NCBI RefSeq assembly: GCF_025917315.1
Contig: NZ_CP080627.1
Location: forward strand, 2,790,001-2,854,000
Source: Halomonas qaidamensis
GTDB taxonomy: Bacteria > Pseudomonadota > Gammaproteobacteria > Pseudomonadales > Halomonadaceae
Direction of reading: 5' to 3'
DNA length: 64,000 nucleotides
Below the pieces are notes generated by a model, which was given only the letters and a program-made list of their open reading frames with translations, ran no database searches and was not told where the DNA came from. The position numbers and the translations under genes were made by a program. How positions within the stretch are numbered: position 1 is the stretch's first letter; each line of letters opens with the position of its first letter. Below, piece by piece: positions 43,911-54,593 of the stretch.

Positions 43911-44091
43911 TAGTACCTAAACTGTACAAGGTATAGTGTCATAAGCCGCTGAACTGGAGAGTTTGAAAACACCGGTTCAGCGGCTACAGCCATTCACTCT
44001 ATTGATGTGTCCAGTGTCATCAGATGCTCGAAATTCAGTGTAGTAACTACGCCGTATCGAGCACCCAGATAGGCCACTCTAGGAGCTTGCC

Positions 44092-44514
44092 ATGTTTAAC
44101 AACATTATGGTGCCTGTAGACCTTGCCCACCTAGAAACTCTTGAACCCTCGTTACGCGTTGTTGCTGACCTTGCCAAACAATATGACTCGCATATCACCT
44201 ATGTCGGCGTCACGGCTAATACGCCAACCAGCATCGCCCGCACACCCCAAGAGTATGAGCAAAAGCTTGAGGCTTTCGCCCAAGAACGGCACAGCGTTCA
44301 TGGCCAGCCCGTTAGCATCAAGGTGTATAGCTCAACCGACCCCATTGCTAACGTTGATTCGCTGCTGGTGAAAGCAATTGATGAGGTAGGGGCAGATTTA
44401 GTCATGATGGCTACGCATTTACCACGTCACCTAGATGCCATTATGCCGTCTCATGGTGGCAAGGTTGCCACGCATACGGGTGCCTCCGTTTTTCTCATTC
44501 GGTTGCCGCAATAA
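44092..44514 (+). CDS. Universal stress protein (UspA family)
   Basis: AGGAG lies 7 bp before the ATG. The 140-residue protein begins with FNNIMVPVDLAH, the typical UspA first strand and Asp, and ends with the nucleotide-loop region MMATHLPRHLDAIMPSHGGKVATHTGASVFLIR. The loop lacks a clean G-x2-G-x9-G-[ST] motif, so ATP binding is uncertain. It sits between proX and the BCCT carrier. In Halomonas elongata the UspA protein TeaD modulates the ectoine TRAP transporter TeaABC, so a control role on osmolyte uptake is plausible here. Confidence 0.88.
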   Translation: MFNNIMVPVDLAHLETLEPSLRVVADLAKQYDSHITYVGVTANTPTSIARTPQEYEQKLEAFAQERHSVHGQPVSIKVYSSTDPIANVDSLLVKAIDEVGADLVMMATHLPRHLDAIMPSHGGKVATHTGASVFLIRLPQ

Positions 44515-44565
44515 AGAACATTGCGTTGTAACGCTTACAATTTCGATAATTAAGGGAGCAGCTTT

Positions 44566-46206
44566 GTGGATAAAAAACCGCAAAATCTATCACCCGATGA
44601 ACCAGCCTCAGAGGGTATTCCAGCCCCAGAGGGGCCGGCAAATCTTATCGACACTGATTATGTGATCGGTCAAGACAATATCACCACAAGTACAATGGGA
44701 GTTAACCTTGACTTGCATGGCAAGGTTTTCACGATTTCATCGATCGTCATCCTCCTGTTTGTCATTCTAACACTCGCTTTACAGGACACCATTGCTCCCG
44801 TTTACGATGCTATTTTTAGCTTCTTGACCGGCAATCTGGCGTGGTTCTTTATTCTTGCTGCCAATATTTTCGTTATCTTGTGCCTTGGGTTAATTATTTC
44901 GCCACTGGGTAAAATTCGCATAGGCGGCGCTGATGCTAAACCAGACTTTACCTATGTGGGCTGGTTTTCAATGCTTTTTGCCGCAGGTATGGGCATTGGC
45001 CTAATGTTCTTCGGCGTTAATGAGCCGTTGACCCACTTTGGAACGTCTTTTGACGGTGGAAGCTGGGCACCCTTAGCGGGCGCTGAGGGTGATGCAGCCG
45101 GTGCCGCGGCGCTAGGTATGGCAGCGACTATCTTTCATTGGGGGCTTCACCCCTGGGCAATTTACGCGGTAGTGGCACTGTCCCTTGCCCTGTTTTCGTT
45201 TAATAAAGGCCTTCCCCTCTCTATGCGTTCGGTGTTTTATCCCCTCCTGGGCGAACGCGTGTGGGGATGGCCAGGCCATCTGATCGATATTCTCGCGGTC
45301 TTCGCCACGCTGTTTGGTTTGGCTACATCGCTTGGCTTAGGGGCCACCCAGGCAGCCGCAGGGTTGTCCTACCTGTTCGGCGCACCGGAAAGCGATATCA
45401 CCATGATCCTGCTGATCATCGGTATCACAATTATTGCCATCGGCTCTATTTTAGCGGGTGTGGATAAGGGCGTTCAGCTGCTGTCGAAAATCAATATCGC
45501 GATGGCAGCGCTGCTACTCTTCTTCGTGATTGCCGTTGGTCCAACGCTGCTCATAGCCACAGGTTTCTTTGAAAACTTGCTTAACTATGTTGTTCACCTC
45601 CCTGCGCTCTCAAATCCATTTGGCCGTGAAGATGCGAACTTTAGTCAAGGTTGGACAGCCTTCTACTGGGCATGGTGGATTTCCTGGTCTCCGTACGTCG
45701 GTATGTTTATCGCACGGGTTTCCCGCGGCCGTACCGTACGCGAGTTCTTAATTTCGGTACTGTTGGTGCCATCCATTGTATCGGTACTCTGGATGACCAC
45801 CTTTGGCGGCACCGCTATTGATCAGTACGTTAGCCAAGGCATTGAGGCCGTGCGTGATGCAGGCGTCGATTTACAGCTGTTTGTGATGCTTGAACAATTG
45901 CCGCTGTCACAAATTACCTCGTTTGTGGCAATTCTGCTGGTCATTATTTTCTTTGTGACCTCTTCTGACTCCGGCTCGTTGGTTATTGACTCCATCACCG
46001 CAGGCGGCAAAGTAGATGCGCCTAAGCCACAGCGTGTCTTCTGGGCCATTATAGAAGGGGCTATCGCTATTGCGTTGCTATTGGGCGGTGGTTTAACCGC
46101 GCTGCAAACCATGGCGGTGTCTACCGGCTTCCCATTTACCATTATTTTGCTGGTGGCATGTTATGCCATTATCAAGGGTCTAATGAGCGAGCCTAAAGCG
46201 GTATAG
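44566..46206 (+). CDS. BCCT-family betaine/choline/carnitine-type transporter
   Basis: GTG at 44566 has GGGAG 8 bp upstream. The 546-residue protein has a hydrophilic, Pro-rich N-terminal tail (about 1-50), about twelve membrane segments and the family signatures GMGIGLMFFGVNEPLTHF and WAWWISWSPYVGMFIARVSRGRTVREF. It takes up betaine or choline with sodium or protons. With proVWX it gives two independent osmolyte uptake routes. Its substrate (betaine, choline, ectoine) is not readable. A perfect hairpin follows. Confidence 0.93.
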   Translation: MDKKPQNLSPDEPASEGIPAPEGPANLIDTDYVIGQDNITTSTMGVNLDLHGKVFTISSIVILLFVILTLALQDTIAPVYDAIFSFLTGNLAWFFILAANIFVILCLGLIISPLGKIRIGGADAKPDFTYVGWFSMLFAAGMGIGLMFFGVNEPLTHFGTSFDGGSWAPLAGAEGDAAGAAALGMAATIFHWGLHPWAIYAVVALSLALFSFNKGLPLSMRSVFYPLLGERVWGWPGHLIDILAVFATLFGLATSLGLGATQAAAGLSYLFGAPESDITMILLIIGITIIAIGSILAGVDKGVQLLSKINIAMAALLLFFVIAVGPTLLIATGFFENLLNYVVHLPALSNPFGREDANFSQGWTAFYWAWWISWSPYVGMFIARVSRGRTVREFLISVLLVPSIVSVLWMTTFGGTAIDQYVSQGIEAVRDAGVDLQLFVMLEQLPLSQITSFVAILLVIIFFVTSSDSGSLVIDSITAGGKVDAPKPQRVFWAIIEGAIAIALLLGGGLTALQTMAVSTGFPFTIILLVACYAIIKGLMSEPKAV

Positions 46207-46231
46207 TAAATCGTTAATACTTGTACTAAAT

Positions 46232-46265
46232 CGCAAACGGGCAGCCATTTGGCTGCCCGTTTGCG
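46232..46265. terminator. Perfect 15-bp hairpin between BCCT and exonuclease genes
   Basis: cgcaaacgggcagcc (46232-46246) / ggctgcccgtttgcg (46251-46265), 4-nt loop. It separates convergent genes and can act on both strands. Confidence 0.85.
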
Positions 46266-46305
46266 TTATGCACCGCCCTACTATTTAGGCTCAAACGACA
46301 CTTAC

Positions 46306-47031
46306 TCAAACCCAAATATCACTCAAGGGTGTTTCTTTCGTGTAGTGATAACTAACTTGAGCTTGTAGTAACTCTGCTGTCGCAAGTGCATCCACCAACG
46401 CATGATGACCTTGATAAGCTGGCAAAGAGTAGCGTTCACGGCTGGCATTTAAACGAATCGATACTGGCGGCTGCCCTAACCAACGTCGAAAGCGTGCCCA
46501 CAGCGTTTGTCTATGCATGCGCGCCTCCAACGACATGGTGTCAATCATCGGGAACAGCAGCCCTTCTCCCCGTCGTGCTTTCACGGCAGCATCAAGAAAC
46601 GGGCGCTCGATATTGCGAAAATGAACCACCACCACGCGACCAGCTAGCACCGCTAATAAATCATCTAGCACGTCGTCTAGGTCAGGCGCACTGGCAATTT
46701 CGGAGTGGGTAATATGATGATAGGCAATAGACGCTTCATCTAACGGCCGTGGCGGCTTCAATACCCAATAACGACGCTGAGCTAGTGGGATGCGGTCCAA
46801 TGTAAAAGGTACTACCCCTATGCTAACAATCGCATGTCGCCGCTCATCCAGGCCTGTGGTTTCCATATCCAACGCCACCATCGGTACCTGAGAGATAGGG
46901 GTATCCGGGCTGGGCAGCGGCGTCGCATAAAATTGCTTTAGCGCACTATTGTTAGATAACTCAGCACGCTCAGCCATATAATCTAACCAGTTAGCTTGAA
47001 CCACTTTTTGACGAAGCCGGATTCCATGCAT
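46306..47031 (-). CDS. DEDD-type 3'-5' exonuclease (DnaQ-like)
   Basis: The 241-residue protein has ExoI MVALDMETTGLDERRHAIVSIGVV (D and E metal ligands), ExoII VVVVHFRNIERPFLDAA and ExoIII HHALVDALATAELL (H and D). The canonical ExoII motif is HN..FD; here the Asp position reads Glu (NIERPF). DnaQ-like exonucleases trim DNA or RNA 3' ends. The gene starts 1 bp after the stop of the DUF294 gene (TAA-t-ATG), so they are co-translated, a pairing common in gammaproteobacteria (family knowledge). The substrate is unknown. Confidence 0.87.
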   Translation of the reverse strand: MHGIRLRQKVVQANWLDYMAERAELSNNSALKQFYATPLPSPDTPISQVPMVALDMETTGLDERRHAIVSIGVVPFTLDRIPLAQRRYWVLKPPRPLDEASIAYHHITHSEIASAPDLDDVLDDLLAVLAGRVVVVHFRNIERPFLDAAVKARRGEGLLFPMIDTMSLEARMHRQTLWARFRRWLGQPPVSIRLNASRERYSLPAYQGHHALVDALATAELLQAQVSYHYTKETPLSDIWV

Positions 47032-47032
47032 A

Positions 47033-48943
47033 TTATCGCCCCTGCCGTTGGGCAGGTAAGGGATAGCGGAATTTCAGGAATTTTTGCGCATTACTGAGTA
47101 CTTGAAAGGCATCTTTCAGCGTATGGCGCTCGCTATCGTCAACATTCTCCGGCTCGATATTGTTATCGGGCGTGCGGTCTTCTTGGAGATCAATCATTTG
47201 GTGGCGAATTCGTGACATGCATAAAAACTCAAACGCGTAGCTGAGCTTGTCACTAACACCGGTTGCCAATAGCTGGGTATTGCTAATATCGTTTAAGCGC
47301 TGAAACGAGTTCTGCGCTTTTGAGCCACAGGCCAACGCATGAATTCGAATAAGATCGACCATGGGGGCAGTACCGCGCCGTTTTAAGTTAATGGAGTTGT
47401 TATGTTTTCCATCTTTTTCCATCACAAAGGTACGGAAGAACCCTAGCGGCGGCGTTCGATTTAGCGCATTGCGGGCCATGGCTGCCAAAAACAGCGGCGA
47501 CTGTGGAGCAGTGTGGGCTATCAAGTCTTGCAGCGCTTCGACAAAATGGTCTTCGCCATAAATGCTGTCTAAATCAAAGAAGATCGAACTATGCAGCAGC
47601 CTTTCAGGGGTTGGATTGGCCATCCAGTCTTGAAAATAGCGCTTCCAAACATGTAACGGCTGACGCCACTGGCGGTTAGTCGCCATCACATCGCCTTTGC
47701 AGTAAGTATATCCACAGGCATCTAAGCCATCGCTTACAAAGGCGGCTAACGCATGAAAGTAGTCGTCATGTTCCTCAGGATTAAAATCATCTGATAAGAT
47801 CAGCGCGTTATCCTGATCAGTGACGATACTTTGCTCATTGCGCGCCATGGAGCCATTGACCATGAAGCAGTAAGGTACTGGCGGTGGACCCAGCGTTTCT
47901 TCAGCAAGCTCTAACAAACGTCGGGTAAAACTACGCCCAATGGTCGATAAGGCACTCCCCACCATTTGTGAATTAGCACCTTCTTGCACCATTCTTACGA
48001 AAGCAGCACGTACATCTGGAGCGAGTCTCGCTAACCCCTGGGCGCTGGACTGGTTGAAAATATTACTTACCAGATACAACCCACTTTGCGTTTCGTAGCG
48101 AATAATATCAGAAAGGTGAACAACCCCTACCGGTCGCTGGCGATAAAGCACGGGTAAGTGGTGAACATTGTTACGTAGCATCGTCAGCATGGCCTCATAA
48201 ACCGATGCATCTGATTGAATGGTGATTAGCCGCTCAGAGATGACGTCGCCAATCGCCGTTTGAGCTGATAAACCTTCTGCCACCACCCGAGTGCGAAAAT
48301 CGCTATCCGTCAGAATGCCGCACATTTGCCAGGTTTTGCCTTCGCTATCTTGAAAGCTGTAACGAGGATTATTACTGCCCTCATTAATCACCAGCACCGC
48401 AGATGCCTGAGCGTCGCTCACCTGTTGAGCCGCTTGCTGGACAGTGATTGTTGACTCAACCATCACGGGATAGCGCGTTACCAATTTGCGTATCCTAGTG
48501 ACCATCATGTCATTGGACTTTTTTTGCTGCTCTGCAGCGGTTTCTAAGCGAGGGCGTTCAAGTTCAACGAAGTCAGCAAAGTCATCGTCTTCTTCGCAAA
48601 GCCGCTGGAAGACGTCATTAGGTATAAAATAAATTAGCGTATCTTCGATCGCCTTCGCGGGTAACCGCACTTTATGGTTTCGCAGCAGGCTAAAATGGCC
48701 GAAGATATCCCCTTCTCCCAGACGGTTATAAAGCTCGCCCTGACGGCGGTAGACTTCTACCGCGCCACTGCGGATATAGCATAACTCTGTAAGCGTATCG
48801 TCAAACTTTAATATATCGCTCCCCGTTTTGTAGTAGCGTACTTGAACGTGCTCAGCAATGGCGTCTAGCAACGCATCCGATAAACCATCAAACGGGGGAT
48901 ACTGCCCCATATGCTGACGTATTTCTAATAGCTCAACATCCAT
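47033..48943 (-). CDS. cNMP-binding/CBS/DUF294 putative nucleotidyltransferase
   Basis: ATG at 48943 has AGGAG 6 bp upstream. The upstream extension to 49087 runs through a terminator and is not used. The 636-residue protein has an N-terminal cyclic-nucleotide-binding-like barrel (about 20-140), two CBS domains (about 160-290), a DUF294 nucleotidyltransferase domain with GSMARNEQSIVTDQDNALI (GS-A-R-x-E-Q, T-D-x-D) and a C-terminal DUF294_C helical domain. Such proteins are thought to signal through nucleotide sensing. It is coupled to the exonuclease gene. Its ligand and product are unknown. Confidence 0.9.
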   Translation of the reverse strand: MDVELLEIRQHMGQYPPFDGLSDALLDAIAEHVQVRYYKTGSDILKFDDTLTELCYIRSGAVEVYRRQGELYNRLGEGDIFGHFSLLRNHKVRLPAKAIEDTLIYFIPNDVFQRLCEEDDDFADFVELERPRLETAAEQQKKSNDMMVTRIRKLVTRYPVMVESTITVQQAAQQVSDAQASAVLVINEGSNNPRYSFQDSEGKTWQMCGILTDSDFRTRVVAEGLSAQTAIGDVISERLITIQSDASVYEAMLTMLRNNVHHLPVLYRQRPVGVVHLSDIIRYETQSGLYLVSNIFNQSSAQGLARLAPDVRAAFVRMVQEGANSQMVGSALSTIGRSFTRRLLELAEETLGPPPVPYCFMVNGSMARNEQSIVTDQDNALILSDDFNPEEHDDYFHALAAFVSDGLDACGYTYCKGDVMATNRQWRQPLHVWKRYFQDWMANPTPERLLHSSIFFDLDSIYGEDHFVEALQDLIAHTAPQSPLFLAAMARNALNRTPPLGFFRTFVMEKDGKHNNSINLKRRGTAPMVDLIRIHALACGSKAQNSFQRLNDISNTQLLATGVSDKLSYAFEFLCMSRIRHQMIDLQEDRTPDNNIEPENVDDSERHTLKDAFQVLSNAQKFLKFRYPLPAQRQGR

Positions 48944-49040
48944 GCGATCTCCTGCACTTGGCGCGACAGCATTAACAATAGATGAAGTTTGTCTTGGATA
49001 GCGTGAACCGTAAACCCTCAGGCCATCAATGGGTGGTAAC

Positions 49041-49075
49041 AAAAGCAAAAAAACCCAGCGCAGAACGCTGGGTTT
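49041..49075 (-). terminator. Rho-independent terminator of the DUF4168 gene
   Basis: aaacccagcg (49051-49060) / cgctgggttt (49066-49075), 5-nt loop; on the minus strand the stem is followed by a T-rich tract (complement of the A run 49041-49053). Confidence 0.88.
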
Positions 49076-49164
49076 ACATTGGATCAAACACGTTATGTTA
49101 GCTAGATTTTTATGTTCAAGGAGAACTCACTATAAAAACCTGATTGCCATAACATTGACTAAAC

Positions 49165-49554
49165 TTATGACTGGTTAGCCATTTCCTGAACACGCTGCAT
49201 CATTTCAGGGTCTTGCTGAATTGACTGACCAATGGCGTTAAAGGTATCAACATCTAAACCGCTATCTTCAACGACTTCGATCATACGGTCGTTAGCTTCA
49301 GCGCGAACTTCCTGTTGAGTGGATTCATCTTCTGCTTCCTGCAGACGCTGTGTGTACTCTTGAGAGATCACGGCGATTTCTTGAGAAGCATCGGCAAACT
49401 GCTGTAACTGCTCATCAGAAAAATCCTGGGCTGGTGCTTGCTGGGTAGCCATTGGATCTTGAGCCGGGTCTTGAGTTTGCTGCGCATGCGCGGTACCAGC
49501 CAGTAGACCTGTAGCGAGAAGAGCAGCAGAGAACAAAGCAGTCATACGTTGCAT
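49165..49554 (-). CDS. DUF4168-family exported protein
   Basis: ATG 49554 (MQRMTALF) has GAGG 9 bp upstream; a start 5 codons earlier is also possible. A signal peptide (cleavage near AHAQ) is followed by Gln/Asp-rich residues, then a helical DUF4168 domain: FSDEQLQQFADASQEIAVISQEYTQRLQEAEDE, ANDRMIEVVEDSGLDVDTFNAIGQSIQQDPEMMQRVQEM. Members are periplasmic proteins of unknown function. It is a single-gene unit with its own terminator, divergent from the DMT exporter gene. Confidence 0.85.
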   Translation of the reverse strand: MQRMTALFSAALLATGLLAGTAHAQQTQDPAQDPMATQQAPAQDFSDEQLQQFADASQEIAVISQEYTQRLQEAEDESTQQEVRAEANDRMIEVVEDSGLDVDTFNAIGQSIQQDPEMMQRVQEMANQS

Positions 49555-49699
49555 AGTAAGAAACCTCATTGATGCGTTATGAATGTGCTTCGTATGACGC
49601 GCTGTTCAGCTACAGGTTCAAATTTTCATGTAAAAGTTAGTAACAAAAAGAACGCAATGTAACAATTAAGCGCACAGAGAGCGCCTATAATGAGGAACT

Positions 49700-50644
49700 A
49701 TGTCTAAAAGTATCAATAACTTAGAAAATATCAATATGGCCTCTTTAAGCCTTACAGCCATGCCTGGACTATTTGTTTTACTCTGGAGCACAGGGTTTAT
49801 TGGCGCAAAATTTGGCCTGCCCTACGCAGAACCATTTACCTTTTTGTTTGTTCGATTCGTGCTCACTCTTATGTTGCTGATTCCATTGACGTGGCTAATG
49901 CGCATTGCATGGCCGTCATCACCCGTGCTTTGGCTACATATAGGTGTTTCAGGGCTGTTGGTACACGGCACTTATTTAGGTGGGGTGTTTTACGGGATTT
50001 ATTTAGGTATGCCTGCCGGTTTAGCGGCGCTTTTGGTTGGCCTGCAACCATTGCTAACCGCTGCCTTTGCTGGCCCATTATTGGGTGAGCGTTTAACACC
50101 CCGCCAATGGTTGGGGCTACTGCTTGGCCTTGTGGGCATCTGTCTTGTGTTAGGCAGCAAGCTAGAGTTCGGCACCTCGCTGTTTTCGGGATTTGGCCTT
50201 GGCGCCTTAGTTAGTGTTACCGCTGCCTTGCTAGGCATCTCATTAGGTACGCTTTACCAAAAACGCTACTGTACAACGATGCCACTTCTTTCAGGGGCAG
50301 CGATTCAATATATCGCGGCGGGGATACTGCTGGGGAGTGGGGCACTGCTGTTTGAAACTCGCCAGATTGAATGGAGCCTAACGTTTGTGCTCACACTAGG
50401 CTGGCTGGTACTGGTGCTCTCTATTTCCGCCATTCTGCTGTTAATGGCGTTAATCAAAAAGGGGGAAGCATCGCGAGTGGCCAGCTTATTTTACCTGGTG
50501 CCACCGGTTACCGCGCTACAGGCGTGGTGGCTGTTTGATGAGCGTTTACCCCTGCTTGGGCTAGTAGGCATGGCTATTGCTATCGCAGGGGTCGTGATGG
50601 TGGTACGAAAACCAAAAGAGCGAAAACTAAAAGAGAAAACCTGA
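49700..50644 (+). CDS. DMT-superfamily (EamA) exporter
   Basis: GAGG lies 5 bp before the ATG. The 314-residue protein has ten membrane segments in two EamA repeats (LFVLLWSTGFIGAKFGLPYAEPFTFLFVRF, then second half ending MAIAIAGVVMVV) and a basic C-terminal tail (RKPKERKLKEK). DMT carriers export amino acids, drugs or metabolites; the substrate is unknown. It ends 4 bp from the stop of mtgA, convergent. Confidence 0.88.
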   Translation: MSKSINNLENINMASLSLTAMPGLFVLLWSTGFIGAKFGLPYAEPFTFLFVRFVLTLMLLIPLTWLMRIAWPSSPVLWLHIGVSGLLVHGTYLGGVFYGIYLGMPAGLAALLVGLQPLLTAAFAGPLLGERLTPRQWLGLLLGLVGICLVLGSKLEFGTSLFSGFGLGALVSVTAALLGISLGTLYQKRYCTTMPLLSGAAIQYIAAGILLGSGALLFETRQIEWSLTFVLTLGWLVLVLSISAILLLMALIKKGEASRVASLFYLVPPVTALQAWWLFDERLPLLGLVGMAIAIAGVVMVVRKPKERKLKEKT

Positions 50645-50648
50645 CGCG

Positions 50649-51365
50649 TTACAGGCGCTCTAAATAACGGACACCACCTAAATTACGCATCTGCTGTCGA
50701 ATCCACTGGCTACGGCGCTCGACCTGAGCGTCTGGCCGTGAGGCGCTGCGGGTACGCGGGCTAGGAAGAATAGCCGCTAGTAGGCTTGCTTGCCGTTCGG
50801 TCAAAGCACTTCCAGACGCACCAAAATAGTGATCAGCTGCAGCTTCCAAACCAAAAACACCGGTGTCCCACTCCGCAACGTTCAAATACACTTCCAGTAT
50901 ACGTTGCTTGTCCCACAAGACTTCTATCAGCAGCGTAAACCACGCCTCTAGCCCTTTACGCGCCCAGCTTCGACCGCTCCATAAAAACACATTTTTGGCC
51001 GTTTGCTGGCTTAACGTACTCGCACCACGTAAACGTGCTCCATCTCGGCTAGCTTCCCAAGCACGACGCATTTCCACTAAATCAAACCCTCTGTGCTCGG
51101 GGAAACGCTGGTCTTCAGCCGCAATCACTGCCAGCTTGGCATTGCTGGATAGACTATCCCAGCTTCTCCATTGGCGTTGTATATCGATAGGTTCACTGTT
51201 GATCCAGCTTTGTACTTTACGCTCTACCATCACCATTGAGCCGGGGGGCGGCACAAATCGGAACAGCATCACCAGTGCAATCGAGAGGACAATAAAAACT
51301 AGCGCGCCACGCCAGATAAGACGCCATATCAAACCAAGAGAACGGCGCAACGCGCGATTGAGCAT
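50649..51365 (-). CDS. mtgA: Monofunctional biosynthetic peptidoglycan transglycosylase
   Basis: The 238-residue protein has an N-terminal membrane segment (about 15-35) and the GT51 signature AAEDQRFPEHRGFDLVEM, followed by GASTLSQQTAKNVFLW and KQRILEVYLNVAEWDTGVFG. It polymerises lipid II into glycan chains at the periplasmic face. The ATG is preceded by AAGGA inside the fghA stop region, 10 bp after fghA. It is thus in one unit with adhC-fghA although unrelated in function. Confidence 0.93.
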   Translation of the reverse strand: MLNRALRRSLGLIWRLIWRGALVFIVLSIALVMLFRFVPPPGSMVMVERKVQSWINSEPIDIQRQWRSWDSLSSNAKLAVIAAEDQRFPEHRGFDLVEMRRAWEASRDGARLRGASTLSQQTAKNVFLWSGRSWARKGLEAWFTLLIEVLWDKQRILEVYLNVAEWDTGVFGLEAAADHYFGASGSALTERQASLLAAILPSPRTRSASRPDAQVERRSQWIRQQMRNLGGVRYLERL

Positions 51366-51375
51366 TTCGATATCC

Positions 51376-52230
51376 TTAGCGCTTCATGAGGTGGTCTGCA
51401 TGATAGCGTAAATGTTCCTCGATAAACGAAGCGATAAAGAAGTAGCTATGGTCGTAGCCTGGCTGGCGACGAAGTGTCAGTGGGTGATCATGTTCTTCAC
51501 ACACCGCTTCCAAACGCTCCGGCATCAATTGTTCATCCAAGAACTGGTCGGCCTCGCCCTGGTCGATAAACAGCCGCTGTCGCGAGGCGCCATTCGCCAC
51601 TAGCTCGCAGGCATCATACTGACGCCAACGGGATTGGTCATCGCCTAAATAACTAGTGAACGCTTTTTGTCCCCAGGGGCAGTTCATGGGGTTAACAATC
51701 GGCGCAAAAGCGGATACCGAACGGAACCGGCCTGGGTGACGCAACGCCAGGATTAGCGCACCGTGGCCGCCCATGGAGTGACCACTGATCGACTCGCGCC
51801 CGTTCACCGGGAAGTGCTGACGTACTACCGAAGGCAACTCTTCTATCACATAGTCGTACATGCGGTAGTTAGACTTCCAAGGAGCTTGCGTGGCATTTAC
51901 ATAAAAGCCTGCACCTGACCCTAGATCATAACTTTCATGTTCACCGGGCAGCTCAGTACCACGAGGGCTGGTATCGGGGCAAACAATCGCCACTCCTAGC
52001 TCAGCAGCGATGCGATGCGCGCCAGCTTTCTGCATAAAGTTTTCATCGTTACAGGTTAAACCTGACAACCACCAAAGCAGCGGTACGCGCTCATTCTCTG
52101 CCTGAGGTGGCAGGTAAACCGCAAATACCATGTCGCAGTCCAGCGCCCGGGAGTAGTGGCGGTAGCGCTTGTGCCAGCCACCAAAACTACGGTTGGCAGA
52201 CACTAGTTCTAAAGTTTCGCTCATGCTCAT
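51376..52230 (-). CDS. fghA: S-formylglutathione hydrolase
   Basis: ATG 52230 has AAGGAG 7 bp upstream; a TTG 2 codons earlier is unlikely. The 284-residue protein has the alpha/beta-hydrolase nucleophile elbow SGHSMGGHGALI, with the Asp/His pair near the C-terminus (GEADQFLDEQ, GYDHSYFFI). It hydrolyses S-formylglutathione to formate and glutathione, the second step of glutathione-dependent formaldehyde removal. The adhC gene lies 75 bp upstream. Confidence 0.94.
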   Translation of the reverse strand: MSMSETLELVSANRSFGGWHKRYRHYSRALDCDMVFAVYLPPQAENERVPLLWWLSGLTCNDENFMQKAGAHRIAAELGVAIVCPDTSPRGTELPGEHESYDLGSGAGFYVNATQAPWKSNYRMYDYVIEELPSVVRQHFPVNGRESISGHSMGGHGALILALRHPGRFRSVSAFAPIVNPMNCPWGQKAFTSYLGDDQSRWRQYDACELVANGASRQRLFIDQGEADQFLDEQLMPERLEAVCEEHDHPLTLRRQPGYDHSYFFIASFIEEHLRYHADHLMKR

Positions 52231-52305
52231 GGGCAAGCTCCTTGAAAAGATGAAAACGCGGCGGGTTTCCCCTACCGCGCTCCTTTACTCTATAACCAAT
52301 AATAC

Positions 52306-53430
<1,125 letters not shown>

Positions 53431-53480
53431 TTAACTGAGTGCGCCTTGCAGCAGGCGCCTTCGTTGAGATTTGCGTAGTG

Positions 53481-54464
53481 CTATTCGTCGGTAGTGACCG
53501 GGCCAAACTCAATGGGCACCCAGCGATAGCCATCTTCACCTTTGACGACATGACCAATACCAGGGAACGGCATATGCGCACCGGCGACCCAGTGCTTATC
53601 TTCTGCGGCACTTTCCAGCACTGTTTCACGGGTACGAATGGCTTGTTCAGGATCAGTATCAAACTCAATCGCTACGCTGGGGTCGGCAAACTGAACGCCG
53701 TAGCTGTGGACGACGTCGCCCCATACCAGCATGGCGTCATCATCGCTGTTAAGCATAAAACTTGCGTGTCCAGCGGTGTGGCCGTGGGTATCTTGCGCCA
53801 CGACTCCCATCAATAGTTCATCACCGGGCGTAAAAGGGTTAAAACGATCGGCATCTTGATAAGGGGCAACGGCTTCTTGGGCCATAATAAAAAAGGCACG
53901 ATCGGCTTCTGGCAACGCTTGGGTACGCTCTTCATCCAGCCAAAAATCCGCATCATCCTGGCTAGCGCGCAGTTCCGCATTGGTATAAATAGCATCGCCG
54001 TTATCGTCGACTAACCCACACACGTGATCGGGGTGTAAGTGTGTCATCAGGACGGTATCAACGTCCTCTGGCGTATAACCAGACGCGCGCAAGTTCTGCT
54101 CTACTTGGCCTAATGTGGGGCCAAAGCAAGCGGCCGAGCCAGCGTCGACCAGAACCAGATTTTCACCAGTGTGAATTAAAAAAGCATTCACGGCTGTCTG
54201 CATACCACTGTCAGCATCAATAAAGAGAGCATCAAGATGGCGAAGAATATCGTCTTGCTCCATGCCTTTTAGCAGCGATGTATCTAGAGTGGTATGACCA
54301 TCGTAAAGTGCAGTGACTTCATATTCGCCTACCATCATCCGGAACCAGCCTGGCGCTTGCTCTAGCTGCTGAGCAGGTAACTCGGCCTGAGCTGCCGCAA
54401 CCCAGCCTGCACCGATAGCAATAGCCAACCCGCGGCGAGTCCAGCGTGAAGAGTTCATCGACAT
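53481..54464 (-). CDS. Exported metallo-beta-lactamase-fold hydrolase
   Basis: ATG 54464 is chosen over a TTG 2 codons earlier; GGAG lies about 11 bp upstream. A signal peptide (MNSSRWTRRGLAIAIGAGWV, cleavage near AQA-E) precedes an MBL fold with the metal motif MTHLHPDHVCGL, then DTHGHTAGH and WGDVVHSYG. It acts in the periplasm. Members in this branch act on lactones, esters or similar; the substrate is not readable. It lies 65 bp upstream of adhC on the same strand and diverges from a LysR gene that may control it. Confidence 0.87.
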   Translation of the reverse strand: MSMNSSRWTRRGLAIAIGAGWVAAAQAELPAQQLEQAPGWFRMMVGEYEVTALYDGHTTLDTSLLKGMEQDDILRHLDALFIDADSGMQTAVNAFLIHTGENLVLVDAGSAACFGPTLGQVEQNLRASGYTPEDVDTVLMTHLHPDHVCGLVDDNGDAIYTNAELRASQDDADFWLDEERTQALPEADRAFFIMAQEAVAPYQDADRFNPFTPGDELLMGVVAQDTHGHTAGHASFMLNSDDDAMLVWGDVVHSYGVQFADPSVAIEFDTDPEQAIRTRETVLESAAEDKHWVAGAHMPFPGIGHVVKGEDGYRWVPIEFGPVTTDE

Positions 54465-54593
54465 AAGCAAAGCACTCCGTAAGGCATCAAAGTTGATTGC
54501 AGTGTAGGCCAGCTAGGCGAGTGGGATAAAGCGGGATACACTCACAAGATTATTGTCACTGAGCAACAATTAGAGATTAACTAAGGGTAATTC

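Noticed and set aside
48944..49087. N-terminal extension of the DUF294 protein
   Set aside because: It runs through a rho-independent terminator; ATG 48943 has a good ribosome site.
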